64,000 nucleotides of DNA from Orientallactaga sibirica (GCA_036365145.1 JAEOAD010000888.1:3885501-3949500), one strand, 5' to 3'; positions 20,886 to 30,849 are shown, counted from the first letter of the stretch. The notes: generated by a model not told the origin, from the sequence alone. Numbers and translations: made by a program.

Positions 20886-22245
20886 TGAAGAGCCAATTTG
20901 ACTCCATTTTTTTGTAATTAAAAAAAATTTCTTTATTGACAACTCCACAATTGTAGACAATATCCCATGGTAATTCCCTCCATCCTCCCCCACTTTCCCC
21001 CTTGAAACTCCACTCTCCATCATATCCCTCCCCCTCTCAATCAGTCTCTCTTTTATTTTGATGTCATCATCTTTTCCTCCTATTATAATGATCTTGTGTA
21101 GGTAGTGTCAGGCACTGTGAGGTCATGGATATTCACGCCATTTTGTGTCTGGAGGAGCACGTTGTAGGGAGTCCTACCCTTCCTTTGACTCTTACATTCT
21201 TTCTGCCCCCTCTTCCACAATTGACCCTGGGCCATGGAAGGTGTACTAGAGATATTTCAGTGCTGAGCACTCCTCTGTCTCTCCTTCTCAGCATCCTCCT
21301 CAGCATTTATTGTTTTCTTGATGGTAGCCATTCTGTCAGGAGTGAGATGGAATCTCAACATAGTTTTGATCTGCATTTTCCTGTTGATTAGGGATGTAGA
21401 ACATTTTTGTAGATGTTTATATGCCATCTGTATTTCTTCTTCTGAGAACTCTATTTAGTTCCATGGCCCATTTTTTAATTGAGTTGTTTGATTTCTTATT
21501 TAATTTTTTGAGTTCTTTGTATATCCTAGATATTAATCCTCTGTCAGATGTATAGCTGGCAAAGATTTTCTCCCATTCTGTAGGTTGCCTCTTTGCTCTA
21601 TTCACAGTGTCCTTTGCTGTACAAAAGCTTTGTAATTTCATGAGGTCCCAGGGGTTGATCTGTGTTTTATTTCCTGAGCAATTGGGGTTATATTCAGAAA
21701 GTCTTTGCCAAGACCAATATGTTGAAGGGTTTCCCCTATTTTTTCCTCTAGCAGTTTCAGAGTTTCAGGTCTGATATTAAGGTCTTTGATCCATTTGGAC
21801 TTAATTCTTGTGCATGGAGAGAGATTAAGGATCTATTTTCATCCTTCTACAGATGCATATCAAGTTTTCCCAGAATCATTTGCTGAAGAGGCTTTTTCCA
21901 ATGAGTATTATTGGCATTTTTGTCGAAGATCAGGTGACTTTAGCTACCCGGATTTACATCTGTGTCTGCTATTCTGTTCCATTGATCTACATGTTGACTC
22001 CATTTTAATAGCAAGAGCCATTTTGATATAATGACTAGGTTAAGTTTCTGTTTCTCTAGGTTTCTATGTCTGACCTGGGGCCACAAATTGTTCCCTGGTT
22101 ACTGATCCCAGGATTGTATATTCATAACTTTCTGGAAGTAGTTTAACTGTAATGGCTGGTCTACTTCTGTCACCATGCTTGCTTGCCTCTGAAAACCCTC
22201 TACCCTGTGATTTCTACAATTTTGCCCTATAAAAAGAGCCTAAAA
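20886..22245 (+). repeat. 3' LTR (U3) of the old provirus, split by an L1
   Basis: TGAAGAGCC begins right after the polypurine tract. U3 continues from 21994 to the TATA box ccctataaaaag (22225-22236), then breaks off at a B1. Confidence 0.58.
20911..21993 (-). mobile_element. L1 3' end, 5'-truncated
   Basis: The minus strand reads ORF2 C-terminal text ([19 protein letters not shown] and on, 21417-21641), then a 3' UTR ending in an A-rich tail at 20911. Perfect target duplication ttgactccatttt (20898-20910, 21994-22006). Frame broken; inserted in the old provirus LTR. Confidence 0.85.
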
Positions 22246-22247
22246 AA

Positions 22248-22381
22248 TTGACACCCACCTTTAATACCAGCACTTAGGAGGCAGGTAGGAGGCTCTCTGT
22301 GAGTTTGAGTTCACCCTGAGAATACATAGTGAATCCCAGGTCAACCTGAGCTAGAGTAAGACCCTACCTCAAAAAAAAAAA
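22248..22381 (+). mobile_element. B1 SINE, head-truncated
   Basis: Begins at cacccacctttaataccagcac; A tail at 22370. Confidence 0.8.
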
Positions 22382-22401
22382 CCTTCCTTCAATTTGGCCA
22401 T

Positions 22402-22522
22402 AATTTGCCCAGACTGACCTGGAATTCACTTTGTAGTCTCAGGGTGGACTTGAACTCACAGCGATCCTCCTACCTCTGCCTCCCAAATGCTGGGATTAAA
22501 AGCGTGCACCACCACACCCAGT
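22402..22522 (-). mobile_element. B1 SINE lacking its tail
   Basis: Reverse copy from cccagactgacctgg to the head; no T run. Confidence 0.8.
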
Positions 22523-22572
22523 TTATTTATATATTTTTAATATATATTATTTATTTATTTTATTTTTTATCT

Positions 22573-22771
22573 TTTATTTATTTATTTGACAGAAAGAGGG
22601 AGAGAGAAAGAGGGAGAGAATGGGTGTGCCAGGGCTTCCAGGCACTGCAAACGAACTCCAGACACATACACCACCTTATGCATCTAGCTAACATGGGTCC
22701 TGGGGAATAGAACTGGGGTCTCTTTGGCTTTGCAAGCAAACACCTTAACCTCTAAGCCATCCCTCCAGCCC
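22573..22771 (-). mobile_element. B2-like SINE, short form (cluster copy 1)
   Basis: First of five head-to-tail reverse copies; long T/TA-rich tail before it. Confidence 0.87.
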
Positions 22772-22775
22772 TATA

Positions 22776-23038
22776 TTTTTTATTTATTTATTTATTTTTA
22801 TTTTTTATTTTTGGAGAGAGACACAGAGAGAGAGGGAGGAGACAGATAGAGATGGGCGCACCAGCAGTCTCTCAGTTGCTGAGAACGAAATCGAGATGTG
22901 TGCGCCCCCTTGTGGGCAAGTGCGGCATTGCACCCTTGCGTCAATTTGCATCTGGCTAAACGTGGGACCTGGAGATTGGAACCGGGTTCTTAGGCTTAGC
23001 AGGCAGGCGCCTTAACCGCTAAGCCATCTCTTCAGCCC
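22776..23038 (-). mobile_element. B2-like SINE, long form (cluster copy 2)
   Basis: Shows the long-form segment gcgcccccttgtgggcaagtg and single ggagattggaacc. Confidence 0.88.
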
Positions 23039-23227
23039 TTTATTTATTTGAGAGAGAGAAAGAGTCAGAGAGAGAGAGAGAATGGGTGTTCCAGAGCCTC
23101 CAGCCACTGCAAATGACCTCCAGACACATGTGCCTCCTTGTGCATCTGGCTTGCGTCTTGAATCAAACCAGGATCCTTTGGCTTTGCAGGCAAACACTTT
23201 AACCTCTAAGCCATCTCTCCAGCCCCA
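23039..23227 (-). mobile_element. B2-like SINE, short form (cluster copy 3)
   Basis: Abuts copy 2 without spacer; small deletion near gcttgcgtcttg. Confidence 0.87.
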
Positions 23228-23417
23228 ATTTTTATTTATTTATTTATTTGAGAGAGAGAGAGAGAATGAGCACACCAGGGCTTCCAGTCACTGCAAACGA
23301 ACTCCAGATGCTTGTGCCACCTTGTGCATCTGGCTTACATGGGTCCTGGGGAATCGAACCAAGGTCCTTTGGCTTTGCAGGCAATCACCTTAACCACTAA
23401 GACATCTCTCCAGCCCT
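23228..23417 (-). mobile_element. B2-like SINE, short form (cluster copy 4)
   Basis: Reverse copy with (TTTA)n tail. Confidence 0.87.
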
Positions 23418-23424
23418 ATATTCT

Positions 23425-23637
23425 TTTAAAAAATGTTTTTATTTATATATTTGCAAGCAGACAGACAGACAGACAGACAGAGATAATGGGTGTGCCTGGG
23501 CCTCCAGCCACTACAAACAAAGTCAGATTCATGTGCCACTTTGTGCATCTGGCTTTACGTGGGCACTGGGGAATCAAAGTTGGGTCGTTAGGCTTTTGCA
23601 GGCAAGTGCCTTAACTGCTAAGCCATCTCTCCAGTCC
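23425..23637 (-). mobile_element. B2-like SINE, short form (cluster copy 5)
   Basis: Contains an expanded (CAGA)n in its GA-rich part (23456-23481). Confidence 0.87.
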
Positions 23638-24425
23638 ATATTTTATATTTTTCATGTTTTTTTCTACACCCATGGACTTGTACATAGGCTCTCTGCACCT
23701 TTTGGTTCCTGCATTTTATGGAATAAAGTGTAATAATTCACTAAAATAATCCTTCTCAGTCTTATTTCAATTCTTAGGTAAAGCAAGTATGAACTTAGGT
23801 TTGGGGTTTGTGTTTGAACCCCCAAAGGTAAGTCTCCTGTCACTGTTCTTTTCTTCCTTAAACAGATATAGCAAGACTTCTGTGGGAAGTCTGATAATAG
23901 CCTGGAGCCACCGGATTCAATTTTAACCTTTTTCTTTGTTCTCTTTTCCTTCTTCTTCTATTTCTCTTTCCAGAATTTATAGCACCTGGAAGCTGGAATG
24001 CTAAGAATGTGTCAGGAGTCCCTCTACTGTTCTATAGGGACCTTAGCTGAATTTATACTGAGGAAGAAAAGTGTTGACAAAGCCAAATTTCAGATTGCGA
24101 GGCAGCTAATGAGGCATGGACCTAGACTCTCCTGAAGCTGCCCTGCCCAAAGGCAGAGGTCACCACATTGCCAGCTAATATTAGGGTTCCCACTGCTGCT
24201 GGTCCTTCTGAAGTTCACTGCACGCCCCCCCCCTAGAGTTTCCTGTGCCACCAGCATTTATTCACACACTCCAATCTTCCTCTCATTTCTTTCTTCCTTT
24301 CATCTTCTTGCTTGCCGCCTGCTGGTGATACATGTCCGAGTAGACATTAACCTTGGAAGTCATTGAAGGACAGACCCAACCTCCTGCTTCCTTGGTAACG
24401 TGAGAAAAGGAAACATCCTCCTGGC
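23638..24425. other. 790-bp single-copy island
   Basis: No SINE or L1 text. GGAATAAAGTG at 23718 followed by T/G-rich sequence could be the R/U5 of an LTR, but no partner LTR was found. A C9 run at 24223. No coding frame supported on either strand. Confidence 0.4.
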
Positions 24426-24429
24426 TTGA

Positions 24430-24667
24430 ATTTTTTTAATTTTTAAAAAATATTTGTATTTGTTTGAGACAGAGATAGAGATGGAAACAGGCAGGTACAG
24501 AGAGAGAGAGAGAGAGAATGGGCATGCCAGGCCATCCAACCACTGCAAACAAACTCCAGATGCATGGACCCCCTTGTGCATCTGGTTTACGTGGGTCCTG
24601 GGGAATCAAACCTTGGTCCTTTGGCTTTGCAGGCAAGCGCCTTGACCACAAAGCCATCTCTCCAGCC
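24430..24667 (-). mobile_element. B2-like SINE, short form
   Basis: First insertion in a target word cctggcttgaattttt (24421) that recurs after it (24667). Confidence 0.87.
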
Positions 24668-24678
24668 TCTGGCTTGAA

Positions 24679-24833
24679 TTTTTTTGTTTGTTTTTTGTTT
24701 TTCCAGGTAGGGTCTCGCACTAGCTTAGACTGACCTGGAATTCACTATGTAGTCTCAGGGTGGCCTCAAACTCACAGCCATCCTCCTACCTCTGCCTCCC
24801 AAGTGCTGGGATTAAAGGCATGCACCACCACAC
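24679..24833 (-). mobile_element. B1 SINE
   Basis: Second insertion at the ggcttgaattttt target; the word recurs at 24838. Confidence 0.87.
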
Positions 24834-24849
24834 CTGCCTGGCTTGAATT

Positions 24850-25017
24850 TTCAAATTTTATTTTATTTGCAAGCAGAGAGAATGGGCCCCCCAGGGCCAC
24901 CAGCCGCTGCAAATGAACTCCAAGCTGCATGTGCCACTTTGTGCATCTTGCTTTACATGAGTACTGGGGATTCAAACTCAGGTCATTAGGGGTTTGCAAG
25001 CAAGCACCTTAACTGTT
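24850..25017 (-). mobile_element. B2-like SINE, shortened
   Basis: Third insertion at the target; lost part of its head (taactgttccagcc). Confidence 0.82.
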
Positions 25018-25024
25018 CCAGCCC

Positions 25025-25094
25025 TTGAATTTTTTTGTTTTGTTTTTTGTTTTTTTTTTTTTTCAAGGTAGGATCTTGCTCCAGCCCAGGCTGC
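25025..25094 (-). mobile_element. B1 SINE, tail part
   Basis: Fourth insertion: caaggtaggatcttgctcc plus T run; followed by another cttgaattttttt. Confidence 0.75.
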
Positions 25095-25107
25095 AGCCCT
25101 TGAATTT

Positions 25108-25327
25108 TTTTTAAAAATTTTAAAAATGTTTATTTATTTATTTGAGAGAGAGAAAGAGGCAGAGACAGAGAGAGAGAATGGGGCGCCAGGGCCTCTATCC
25201 ACTGCAAATGAACTCCAAATGCATGTGCCCCTTGTGCATCTGGCTTATGTGGGTCCTGGAGAATAGAACCAGGGTCCTGTGGCTTTACAGGCAAATGCCT
25301 TAACCGCTAAGCCATTTCTCCAGCCCC
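25108..25327 (-). mobile_element. B2-like SINE, short form
   Basis: Fifth insertion; C-run at its head end, then catgaattttttt. Confidence 0.86.
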
Positions 25328-25337
25328 CCCCATGAAT

Positions 25338-25494
25338 TTTTTTTTTTTTTTGGTTTTGCAAGGCAGGGTCTCACTCTGGCCCAGGCTGACCTGGAATTAA
25401 CTATGTAGTCTCAGGGTGGCCTCGAACTCACAGTAATCTTCTTACCTCTGCCTCCTGAGTGCTGGGATTAAAGGCGTGTGCCACCACGCCCGGC
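25338..25494 (-). mobile_element. B1 SINE
   Basis: Sixth insertion, followed by cccttgaattttc. Confidence 0.87.
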
Positions 25495-25507
25495 CCCCCC
25501 TTGAATT

Positions 25508-25880
25508 TTCTAAAAGAATATTTTATTTATTTGCAAGTAGAGAGAAACACAGAGAAGAGAGACAGAGAGCATGGATGTGCCAGGGCCTCCTGCAAAGGAA
25601 CTGCAGATGCATGTGCCACTCTGTGCACCTGCAGTACTAGAGAATTAAACCAGGGTTGTTGGGCTTTGTAGGCAAACACCTTAACAACTGAGCTGTTAGC
25701 TGGGTGTAGTGGTGCATGCCTTTAATCCCAGCACTCCAGAGGCAGAGGTAAGAGGATCACTGTGAGTTCAAGGCCACTCTGAGACTACATAGTGAATTCC
25801 TGGTCAGCCTAGGCTACAGTGAGACCCTACCTTGAAAAATCAAAAAAAAAAAAAAACAGACAACTGAGCTATCTTTCCAA
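25508..25880 (-). mobile_element. B2-like SINE split by a B1
   Basis: Body 25508-25696, head remnant after 25857; acaactgagct is duplicated around the inserted B1. Confidence 0.82.
25697..25857 (+). mobile_element. B1 SINE in B2-like SINE
   Basis: Complete; aacaactgagct before and agacaactgagct after. Confidence 0.87.
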
Positions 25881-25884
25881 TCCT

Positions 25885-25998
25885 TGAAATTTTTTTTATT
25901 AATTTATTTGCATGTGTGCAAAGGAACACCAGGCACTTGTACCAGCTTACCTGCAACTTATGTGTGTGGCTTGGGAACTGAACCTGAGCCAGCTCCCC
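25885..25998 (-). mobile_element. Degenerate B2-like SINE
   Basis: Keeps acaccaggcacttg and ggaactgaacctgag; otherwise eroded. Confidence 0.6.
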
Positions 25999-26009
25999 CC
26001 ATAAAATTT

Positions 26010-26160
26010 AATACACCTTATGAAGGTATTTAATCCAGCACTTGGGAGACAGAGGTAGGAGGATCATTGTAAGTTTGAGCCAGCCTGGAACTACAGAGTG
26101 AGTTCCAGATCAGCCTGGGCTAGAGTGAGACACTATTTCCAAAAAACCAAATAAATAATT
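26010..26160 (+). mobile_element. B1 SINE, older
   Basis: Diverged head; body agcctggaactacagagtgag is an older B1 type. Confidence 0.78.
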
Positions 26161-26171
26161 AATTAATTAAT

Positions 26172-26340
26172 TTCTTTTTTTTTTTTTTTTTTTTTTTTTG
26201 TGGTAAGGTCTTGCTGTAGCCCAGGCTGACCTGGAATTCACTATGTAGTCTCAGGGTAGCCTCAAACTCATGCTAATGGCCATCATCCTACCTCTGCTTC
26301 CCAAGTGGTGGGATTAAAGGTATGTGTCACCACACTTGGC
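26172..26340 (-). mobile_element. B1 SINE
   Basis: Reverse copy, about 23 T. Confidence 0.86.
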
Positions 26341-26353
26341 AATGAAATATCTT

Positions 26354-26504
26354 ATGAAGCATGATGGTGCACACTTTTAATTTCAGCACTTGGGAGGCAG
26401 AGGTAGGAGAATCACTGTGAGTTTGAGGCCAGCCTGGGACTACAGAGTAAGTTCCAGCTCAGCCTGGGCTAGAGTGAGATCCTGCCTGGAAAACCAAAAA
26501 CAAA
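26354..26504 (+). mobile_element. B1 SINE, older
   Basis: Head gaagcatgatggtgcac; next B1 stacked on the tail. Confidence 0.83.
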
Positions 26505-26676
26505 GCCAGGCATGGTGGTGCACGCCTTTAATCCCAGCAATCAGGAGGCAGAGGTAGGAGAATCTCCATGAGTTCAAGGCCACCCCGAGACTATAGAGTG
26601 AATTCCAGGTCAGCCTGGACTAGAGCAAGATCCTACCTCGAAAAAACAAAAACAAAAACAAAACAAAAACAAAAAC
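26505..26676 (+). mobile_element. B1 SINE
   Basis: A-rich (aaaac)n tail. Confidence 0.87.
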
Positions 26677-26678
26677 TT

Positions 26679-26866
26679 GTTCTGGGGAGATGGTTCAGCT
26701 GTTAAAGGTGCTTGTTTGCATAGCCTGATGGCCCATGTTCAATTCCCTAATACTCACATAAAGCCAGATGCACAAAGTGGCTTACATGTCTAGAGAGCAC
26801 TTGCAGCAAGTAGCAAGAGGCTCTGGCATGCCCATTCATTCCCTATCTCCCCTCACAAATAAATAA
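26679..26866 (+). mobile_element. B2-like SINE, older subtype
   Basis: ggttcagctgttaaagg head, cataaagccagatgcac and cttgcagcaagtagcaagagg body distinguish it from the two main forms. Confidence 0.8.
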
Positions 26867-26997
26867 GGCTGTTGGTACATATCTTTAATCCCAGCATTTG
26901 GGAGGCTGAGGTACAAGGATTGCCCTGAATTTGAAGCCAGCCTGGGACTACAGAGTGATTTCCAGGTGAGCCTCAGCTGGAGTGAGACCCTGCCTGG

Positions 26998-27033
<36 letters not shown>
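26867..27033 (+). mobile_element. B1 SINE, older
   Basis: Diverged B1 with an A run of about 35. Confidence 0.82.
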
Positions 27034-27035
<2 letters not shown>

Positions 27036-27052
27036 AAAAGTGTATATATATA

Positions 27053-27200
27053 TTTTGTTTTTTCGATGTAGGGTCTCACTTTGGCTCAGGCTGACCTGGA
27101 ATTCACTATGTAGTCTCAGGGTGGCCTCAAACTCTCGGCGATCCTCCTACCTCTGCCTCCCGAGTGCTGGGATTAAAGGCGTGCACCACCACGCCCAGCT
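27053..27200 (-). mobile_element. B1 SINE
   Basis: Reverse, full length. Confidence 0.88.
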
Positions 27201-27204
27201 TGCT

Positions 27205-27291
27205 TTTTCTTTTCTTCTTTTCTTTTCTTTTCTTTTCTTTTCTTTTCTTTTCTTTTCTTTTCTTTTCTTTTCTTTTCTTTTCTTTTCTTTT
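27205..27291. repeat. (TTTTC)n simple repeat
   Basis: About 16 pentamer units, pyrimidine-only on this strand, lying between two reverse B1s; an expanded B1 tail. Confidence 0.95.
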
Positions 27292-27380
27292 CGGGGGTGA
27301 GGTAGGGTTTCACTCTAGCGCAGGCTGACCTGGAATTCACTATGTAGTCTCAGGGTGGCCTTGAACTCACAATGCCTGGC
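27292..27380 (-). mobile_element. B1 SINE, internally deleted
   Basis: gaactcaca joins directly to atgcctggc. Confidence 0.8.
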
Positions 27381-27800
27381 CTTTTCCACCTTTTTAAAAA
27401 CAGATATCCTTTGCTTATGCCTAGGCATCCATATGTCTAGTTCTTCGTGGTCATGAGACAAAGAACTCAACAATGTAAGTCTGCAGCACCAGGATCACGG
27501 GAATGGCCAACTCTTCACACGGGAGATATTTCCCCTGTGCCTACCCCTGCTGGGAAGGGAGGGGAGTGGGGAGAATGGAAGCAATACAAATACTGACTAC
27601 AAGGTCCTAAAGCCTGAGAGCCAGCTCCACCTACTGGACCTGCCAAATGCATCCACACTTACTGTTTTGTTTTGTTTTTCTTTGCTCCACCAGAGCAATC
27701 CCCAGAGGAGACAGGGATTTGAGGTCGGTGGCCCCATCTAAAGGGGTCCTAATGTTAAAGAGTGTAATGGAAGACACAACCCAGAGGATAAAAAAGCAAA
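27381..27800. other. Single-copy island
   Basis: No repeat or frame recognised in about 420 bp. Confidence 0.4.
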
Positions 27801-27801
27801 C

Positions 27802-27921
27802 TGAGCTGAGTATGGTGGCACATACCTTTAATCCAAGCACTTGGGAGGCTAAGGTAGGAGGATGAGTTCCAGGTCAGCCGGGGCTAGAGTGAGACCCTAT
27901 CTTGAAACAAACAAACAAATA
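27802..27921 (+). mobile_element. B1 SINE, internally deleted
   Basis: Jumps from gtaggaggatgag to ttccaggtcagc. Confidence 0.83.
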
Positions 27922-27994
27922 AAAATTACTGAAAGCTGTGTTGTGGTCCTGTCTGAAGGCTAAATGACCTCTCTGGGAAATCAAGGATGCAAAT

Positions 27995-28169
27995 CAGGCC
28001 AGGTGTGGTGGCACACGCCTTTAATCCCAGCACTTGGGAGGCAGAGGTAGGATCACCATGAGTTTGAGGCCACCCTGAGACATCATAGTGAGTTCTAGGT
28101 CAGCCTGGGCTAGAGTGAGACCCTACCTCAAAAAAACCAAAAAACAACAACAACAACAACAAAACACAA
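27995..28169 (+). mobile_element. B1 SINE
   Basis: Target duplication aaggatgcaaatcagg / aaggatgcaagtcagg. Confidence 0.89.
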
Positions 28170-28327
28170 CAAAGGATGCAAGTCAGGCTACAATAGATCT
28201 TTCACACTCCTGGTTAACTGTGCTTGATTTGCTTCTGCTTACTGTACCCTCTCTCTCAACATCTTCTTATCCATTTACTGTAGACGATGGTATTCCAGAG
28301 AATATCATTTCCAAATTTAAAAAGGGG

Positions 28328-28584
28328 GGGGGGCTGGAGAGATGGCTTAGCGGTTAAGGCGCCTGCCTGCTAAGCCTAAGAACCGGGTTCCAATCTCCAG
28401 ATCCCACGTTTAGCCAGATGCAAAGTGACGCAAGGGCGCAATGCTGCACTTGCCCACAAGGGGGCGCACACATCTGGATTTCGTTCACAGCAGCTGAGAC
28501 TGCTGGCGCACCCATCTCTGTCTCCCTCTCCCTCTGTCTCTCTGTGTCTCTCTCCAAAAAAAAATTTTTTTTAATAAAAAAAAA
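28328..28584 (+). mobile_element. B2-like SINE, long form
   Basis: Young copy with single ggttccaatctcc and cccacaagggggcgcacac. Confidence 0.9.
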
Positions 28585-28585
28585 G

Positions 28586-28728
28586 CATCTAGGTGTGGTG
28601 GCACACGCCTTTAATGCCAGCACTTGGGAGGCAGAGGCAGGAGGATCACTGTGAGTTCTAGGTCATCCTGAGACTACATAGTTAATTCCAGGTCAGCCTA
28701 GACTAGAGTGAGACCCTACCTCGAAAAA

Positions 28729-28761
<33 letters not shown>
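28586..28761 (+). mobile_element. B1 SINE
   Basis: A tail of about 30. Confidence 0.87.
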
Positions 28762-28763
<2 letters not shown>

Positions 28764-28769
28764 CATTTC

Positions 28770-28911
28770 AAGCTGGGCTTGGTGGCACACATCTTTAATC
28801 TCAGCATTTGGGAGGCAGAGGTAGGAGGATCACTGAGAGTTCTAGGCCACCCTAAGACTATCTAGTGAATTCCAGGTCAGCCTGGGGCTAGAGTGAGACC
28901 CTACCTCCAAA
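28770..28911 (+). mobile_element. B1 SINE
   Basis: Its tail seeds the following GAAA repeat. Confidence 0.86.
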
Positions 28912-28914
28912 AAA

Positions 28915-28978
<64 letters not shown>

Positions 28979-29052
28979 GAGAAAGAAAGGAAAAGAAAAG
29001 AAAAGAAAAGAAAAGAAAAGAAAAGAAAAGAAAAGAAAAGAAAAGAAAAAGA
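28912..29052. repeat. (GAAA)n then (GAAAA)n simple repeat
   Basis: About 18 tetramer units change into about 12 pentamer units; purine-only for 140 bases. Confidence 0.95.
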
Positions 29053-29250
29053 AGGCTGGAGGACTTTTGTTCGAATCTCTAGGTCCCACATATAGCCAGA
29101 TGCAAAAGTGACATAAGCATGCAATGTCACACATGCACGCAAGAGGATGCATGCATCTGGAGTTCATTCACAGCAGCTGAAACATGCCCATTCTCTCTCT
29201 CTCTCTCTTTCTGCCTCCTTCTCACTTTCTCTATCTCAAAAATTAAAAAA
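29053..29250 (+). mobile_element. B2-like SINE, long form, 5'-truncated
   Basis: Has atagccagatgcaaaagtgac and cacgcaagagg; the first 30 bp are gone. Confidence 0.8.
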
Positions 29251-29257
29251 CAGGTTT

Positions 29258-29422
29258 CTTTTTTTATTTGTTTGTTTGTTTTTTTGAGGTAGGGTTTCAC
29301 TCTAGCTCAGGCCGACTTGGAATTCACTATGTAGTCTCAGGGTGGCCTCAAACTCATGGCGATCCTCCTACCTCTGCCTCCTGAGTGCTGGGATTAAAGG
29401 TGTGCGCCACCACTCCCAGCTT
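29258..29422 (-). mobile_element. B1 SINE
   Basis: acaggtttctt occurs on both sides. Confidence 0.88.
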
Positions 29423-29449
29423 AAGACAGGTTTCTTAAAAAAAAGAGAG

Positions 29450-29722
29450 AAGGCTGGGAGATGGCTTAGCGGTTAAGGCGCCTGCCTGCTAAGCCTAAGA
29501 ACACTGGTTCCAATCTCCAGAGGTTCCAATCTCCAGGTCCCACGTTTAGCCACATGCCAAGTGACGCAAGGGCACATTGCCGCTCTTGCCCACAAGGGGG
29601 CGCACACATCTGGATTTCGTTCAGAGCCGCTGAGAGACTGCTGGCACGCCATCTCTGTCTCCCTCTCTCTCTCTCTCTGTCTCTCTCTCTCTCTGTGTAT
29701 CTCTCCAAAAATAAATTAAAAA
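29450..29722 (+). mobile_element. B2-like SINE, long form, duplicated B box
   Basis: ggttccaatctcc occurs twice in tandem (29506-29518, 29522-29534), a variant shared with copies at 50716 and 33797. Confidence 0.89.
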
Positions 29723-29738
29723 AGAGAGAGAGAAAGAG

Positions 29739-29928
29739 GGCTGGAGAGATGCCTTAGTAGTTAAGGCCCTTGCCTGCAAAGCCAAAGGACCCAGGTTCGA
29801 TTCCCCAGGATCCACATAAGCCAGATGCACAAGGTGGTGCATGCATCTCGAGTTTGCAGTGGCTGGAAGCCTTAGCATGCCCATTCTCTAACTCTGCCTC
29901 TTTCCCTCTGTCAAATAAATAAATAGAG
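29739..29928 (+). mobile_element. B2-like SINE, short form
   Basis: Follows the GA-rich tail of the previous copy. Confidence 0.86.
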
Positions 29929-29937
29929 AAACCATTT

Positions 29938-30091
29938 CAGACTGGAAAGATGGCTCAGTAGTTAAAGCACTTACTTGCAAAGCCTTATGACCTGGGTTCA
30001 ATTCCCTAGTACCCACATAAAGGCAGATGAATAAAGTGGATGAATAAAGTGGCACATGAATCTAGAGTTCGTTTGCAGGGGCTAGAGGCTA
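29938..30091 (+). mobile_element. B2-like SINE, older, 3'-truncated
   Basis: Contains a tandem duplication of ggatgaataaagt (30026-30051). Confidence 0.8.
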
Positions 30092-30119
30092 AATTTTTTT
30101 TTTTTTTTGAGACAAGCCC

Positions 30120-30216
30120 AATGGACTGCCTTTCATTTTTAGGTGAGTTTGTGTGTATGTGAGAGAGAGAATTGGTGCACCAGGGTCTCCGGCCACCGTA
30201 AGCAAACTTCAGGTGC
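30120..30216 (-). mobile_element. B2-like SINE fragment
   Basis: gtgcaccagggtctccggcc to aggtgcatgca; fused to a B1 tail half. Confidence 0.68.
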
Positions 30217-30312
30217 ATGCACTGTGAGTTCAAGGCCACCCTGAGACTACATAGTAAATTCCAGGTCAGCTGAGCTACAGTGAGACCCTAACCAAAAAAA
30301 AAAAAAAAAAAG
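30217..30312 (+). mobile_element. B1 SINE, 3' half
   Basis: Begins ctgtgagttcaaggccacc; A tail. Confidence 0.78.
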
Positions 30313-30318
30313 CAATTT

Positions 30319-30562
30319 CTGGGGCTGGAGAGATGACTTAGTGGTTAAGGTGCCTGCCTGCGAAGCCTAAGATTGCTTGTTCAAATCTCCAGATCCTACA
30401 TATAGCCAGATGTAAAAGTGACACAAGTGCACAATGTCACACATGTGCACAAGGGGGCACACATGTCTGGAGTTCATTTACAGCAGCTGAAAAGGCCCTG
30501 AAGCACCCATTTTCTCTGCCTCTTCCTCTCTCTCTCTGTCTCTCTCAAATAAAGAAAAAAAG
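30319..30562 (+). mobile_element. B2-like SINE, long form
   Basis: Contains cacaagggggcacacatg. Confidence 0.86.
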
Positions 30563-30708
30563 CTGGGGCTAGAGAAATGGCTTAGAGGTTAAGACACTTG
30601 CCTGCAAGTTCAATTCCCCGAGATCTACAAGCCAGATGCACAAGTGGCCCATGTGTCTGCAGATAGTTTGCAGCAGCTGAAGGCCCTGTTGTGCTCATTC
30701 TCTCTCTC

Positions 30709-30752
<44 letters not shown>

Positions 30753-30756
30753 ATAC
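30563..30756 (+). mobile_element. B2-like SINE, short form, (AAAT)n tail
   Basis: Deletion removes the region before the B box; tail of about 12 aaat units. Confidence 0.84.
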
Positions 30757-30849
30757 AAGTTTTATAAAGGCATTTATTTGAACATCATTTATGAAAAATT
30801 TTAAAACACCCATTTACTCCTTAACCTGGGTGATTTAAAACAAAAAGGC

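Larger units (their letters stand above)
6095..22245 (+). mobile_element. Probable ancient gammaretrovirus-like provirus, SINE-filled
   Basis: Two related U3 segments lie in the same orientation: 6095-6356 and 20886-20910 plus 21994-22245. Both start TGAA(AA)AGAGCC, share gactccatttt, agccattttgatataatgac and later words, and end in a TATA box (6334-6343, 22225-22235). A polypurine tract, aagaaaaggggggaa, sits directly before the second TG (20871-20885), the arrangement at a 3' LTR. After the first TATA box (past an L1 insertion) comes R/U5-like then T-rich leader-like sequence (7130-8000). No intact gag, pol or env frame is readable. The 14 kb between LTRs is mostly SINE insertions plus AT-rich remnants. 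The 3' LTR seems truncated after its TATA box. The call rests on LTR geometry, not on proteins. Confidence 0.5.

Noticed and set aside
22573..23637. Possible CRISPR-like or tRNA array
   Set aside because: The repeated units are B2-like SINEs of about 200 bp with tails, in a eukaryotic genome; the tRNA-like heads do not form an intact cloverleaf by eye.
28888..29167. Phe/Leu/Ser-rich and Lys/Glu-rich frames
   Set aside because: Translation of the GAAA/GAAAA repeat and adjoining SINE.
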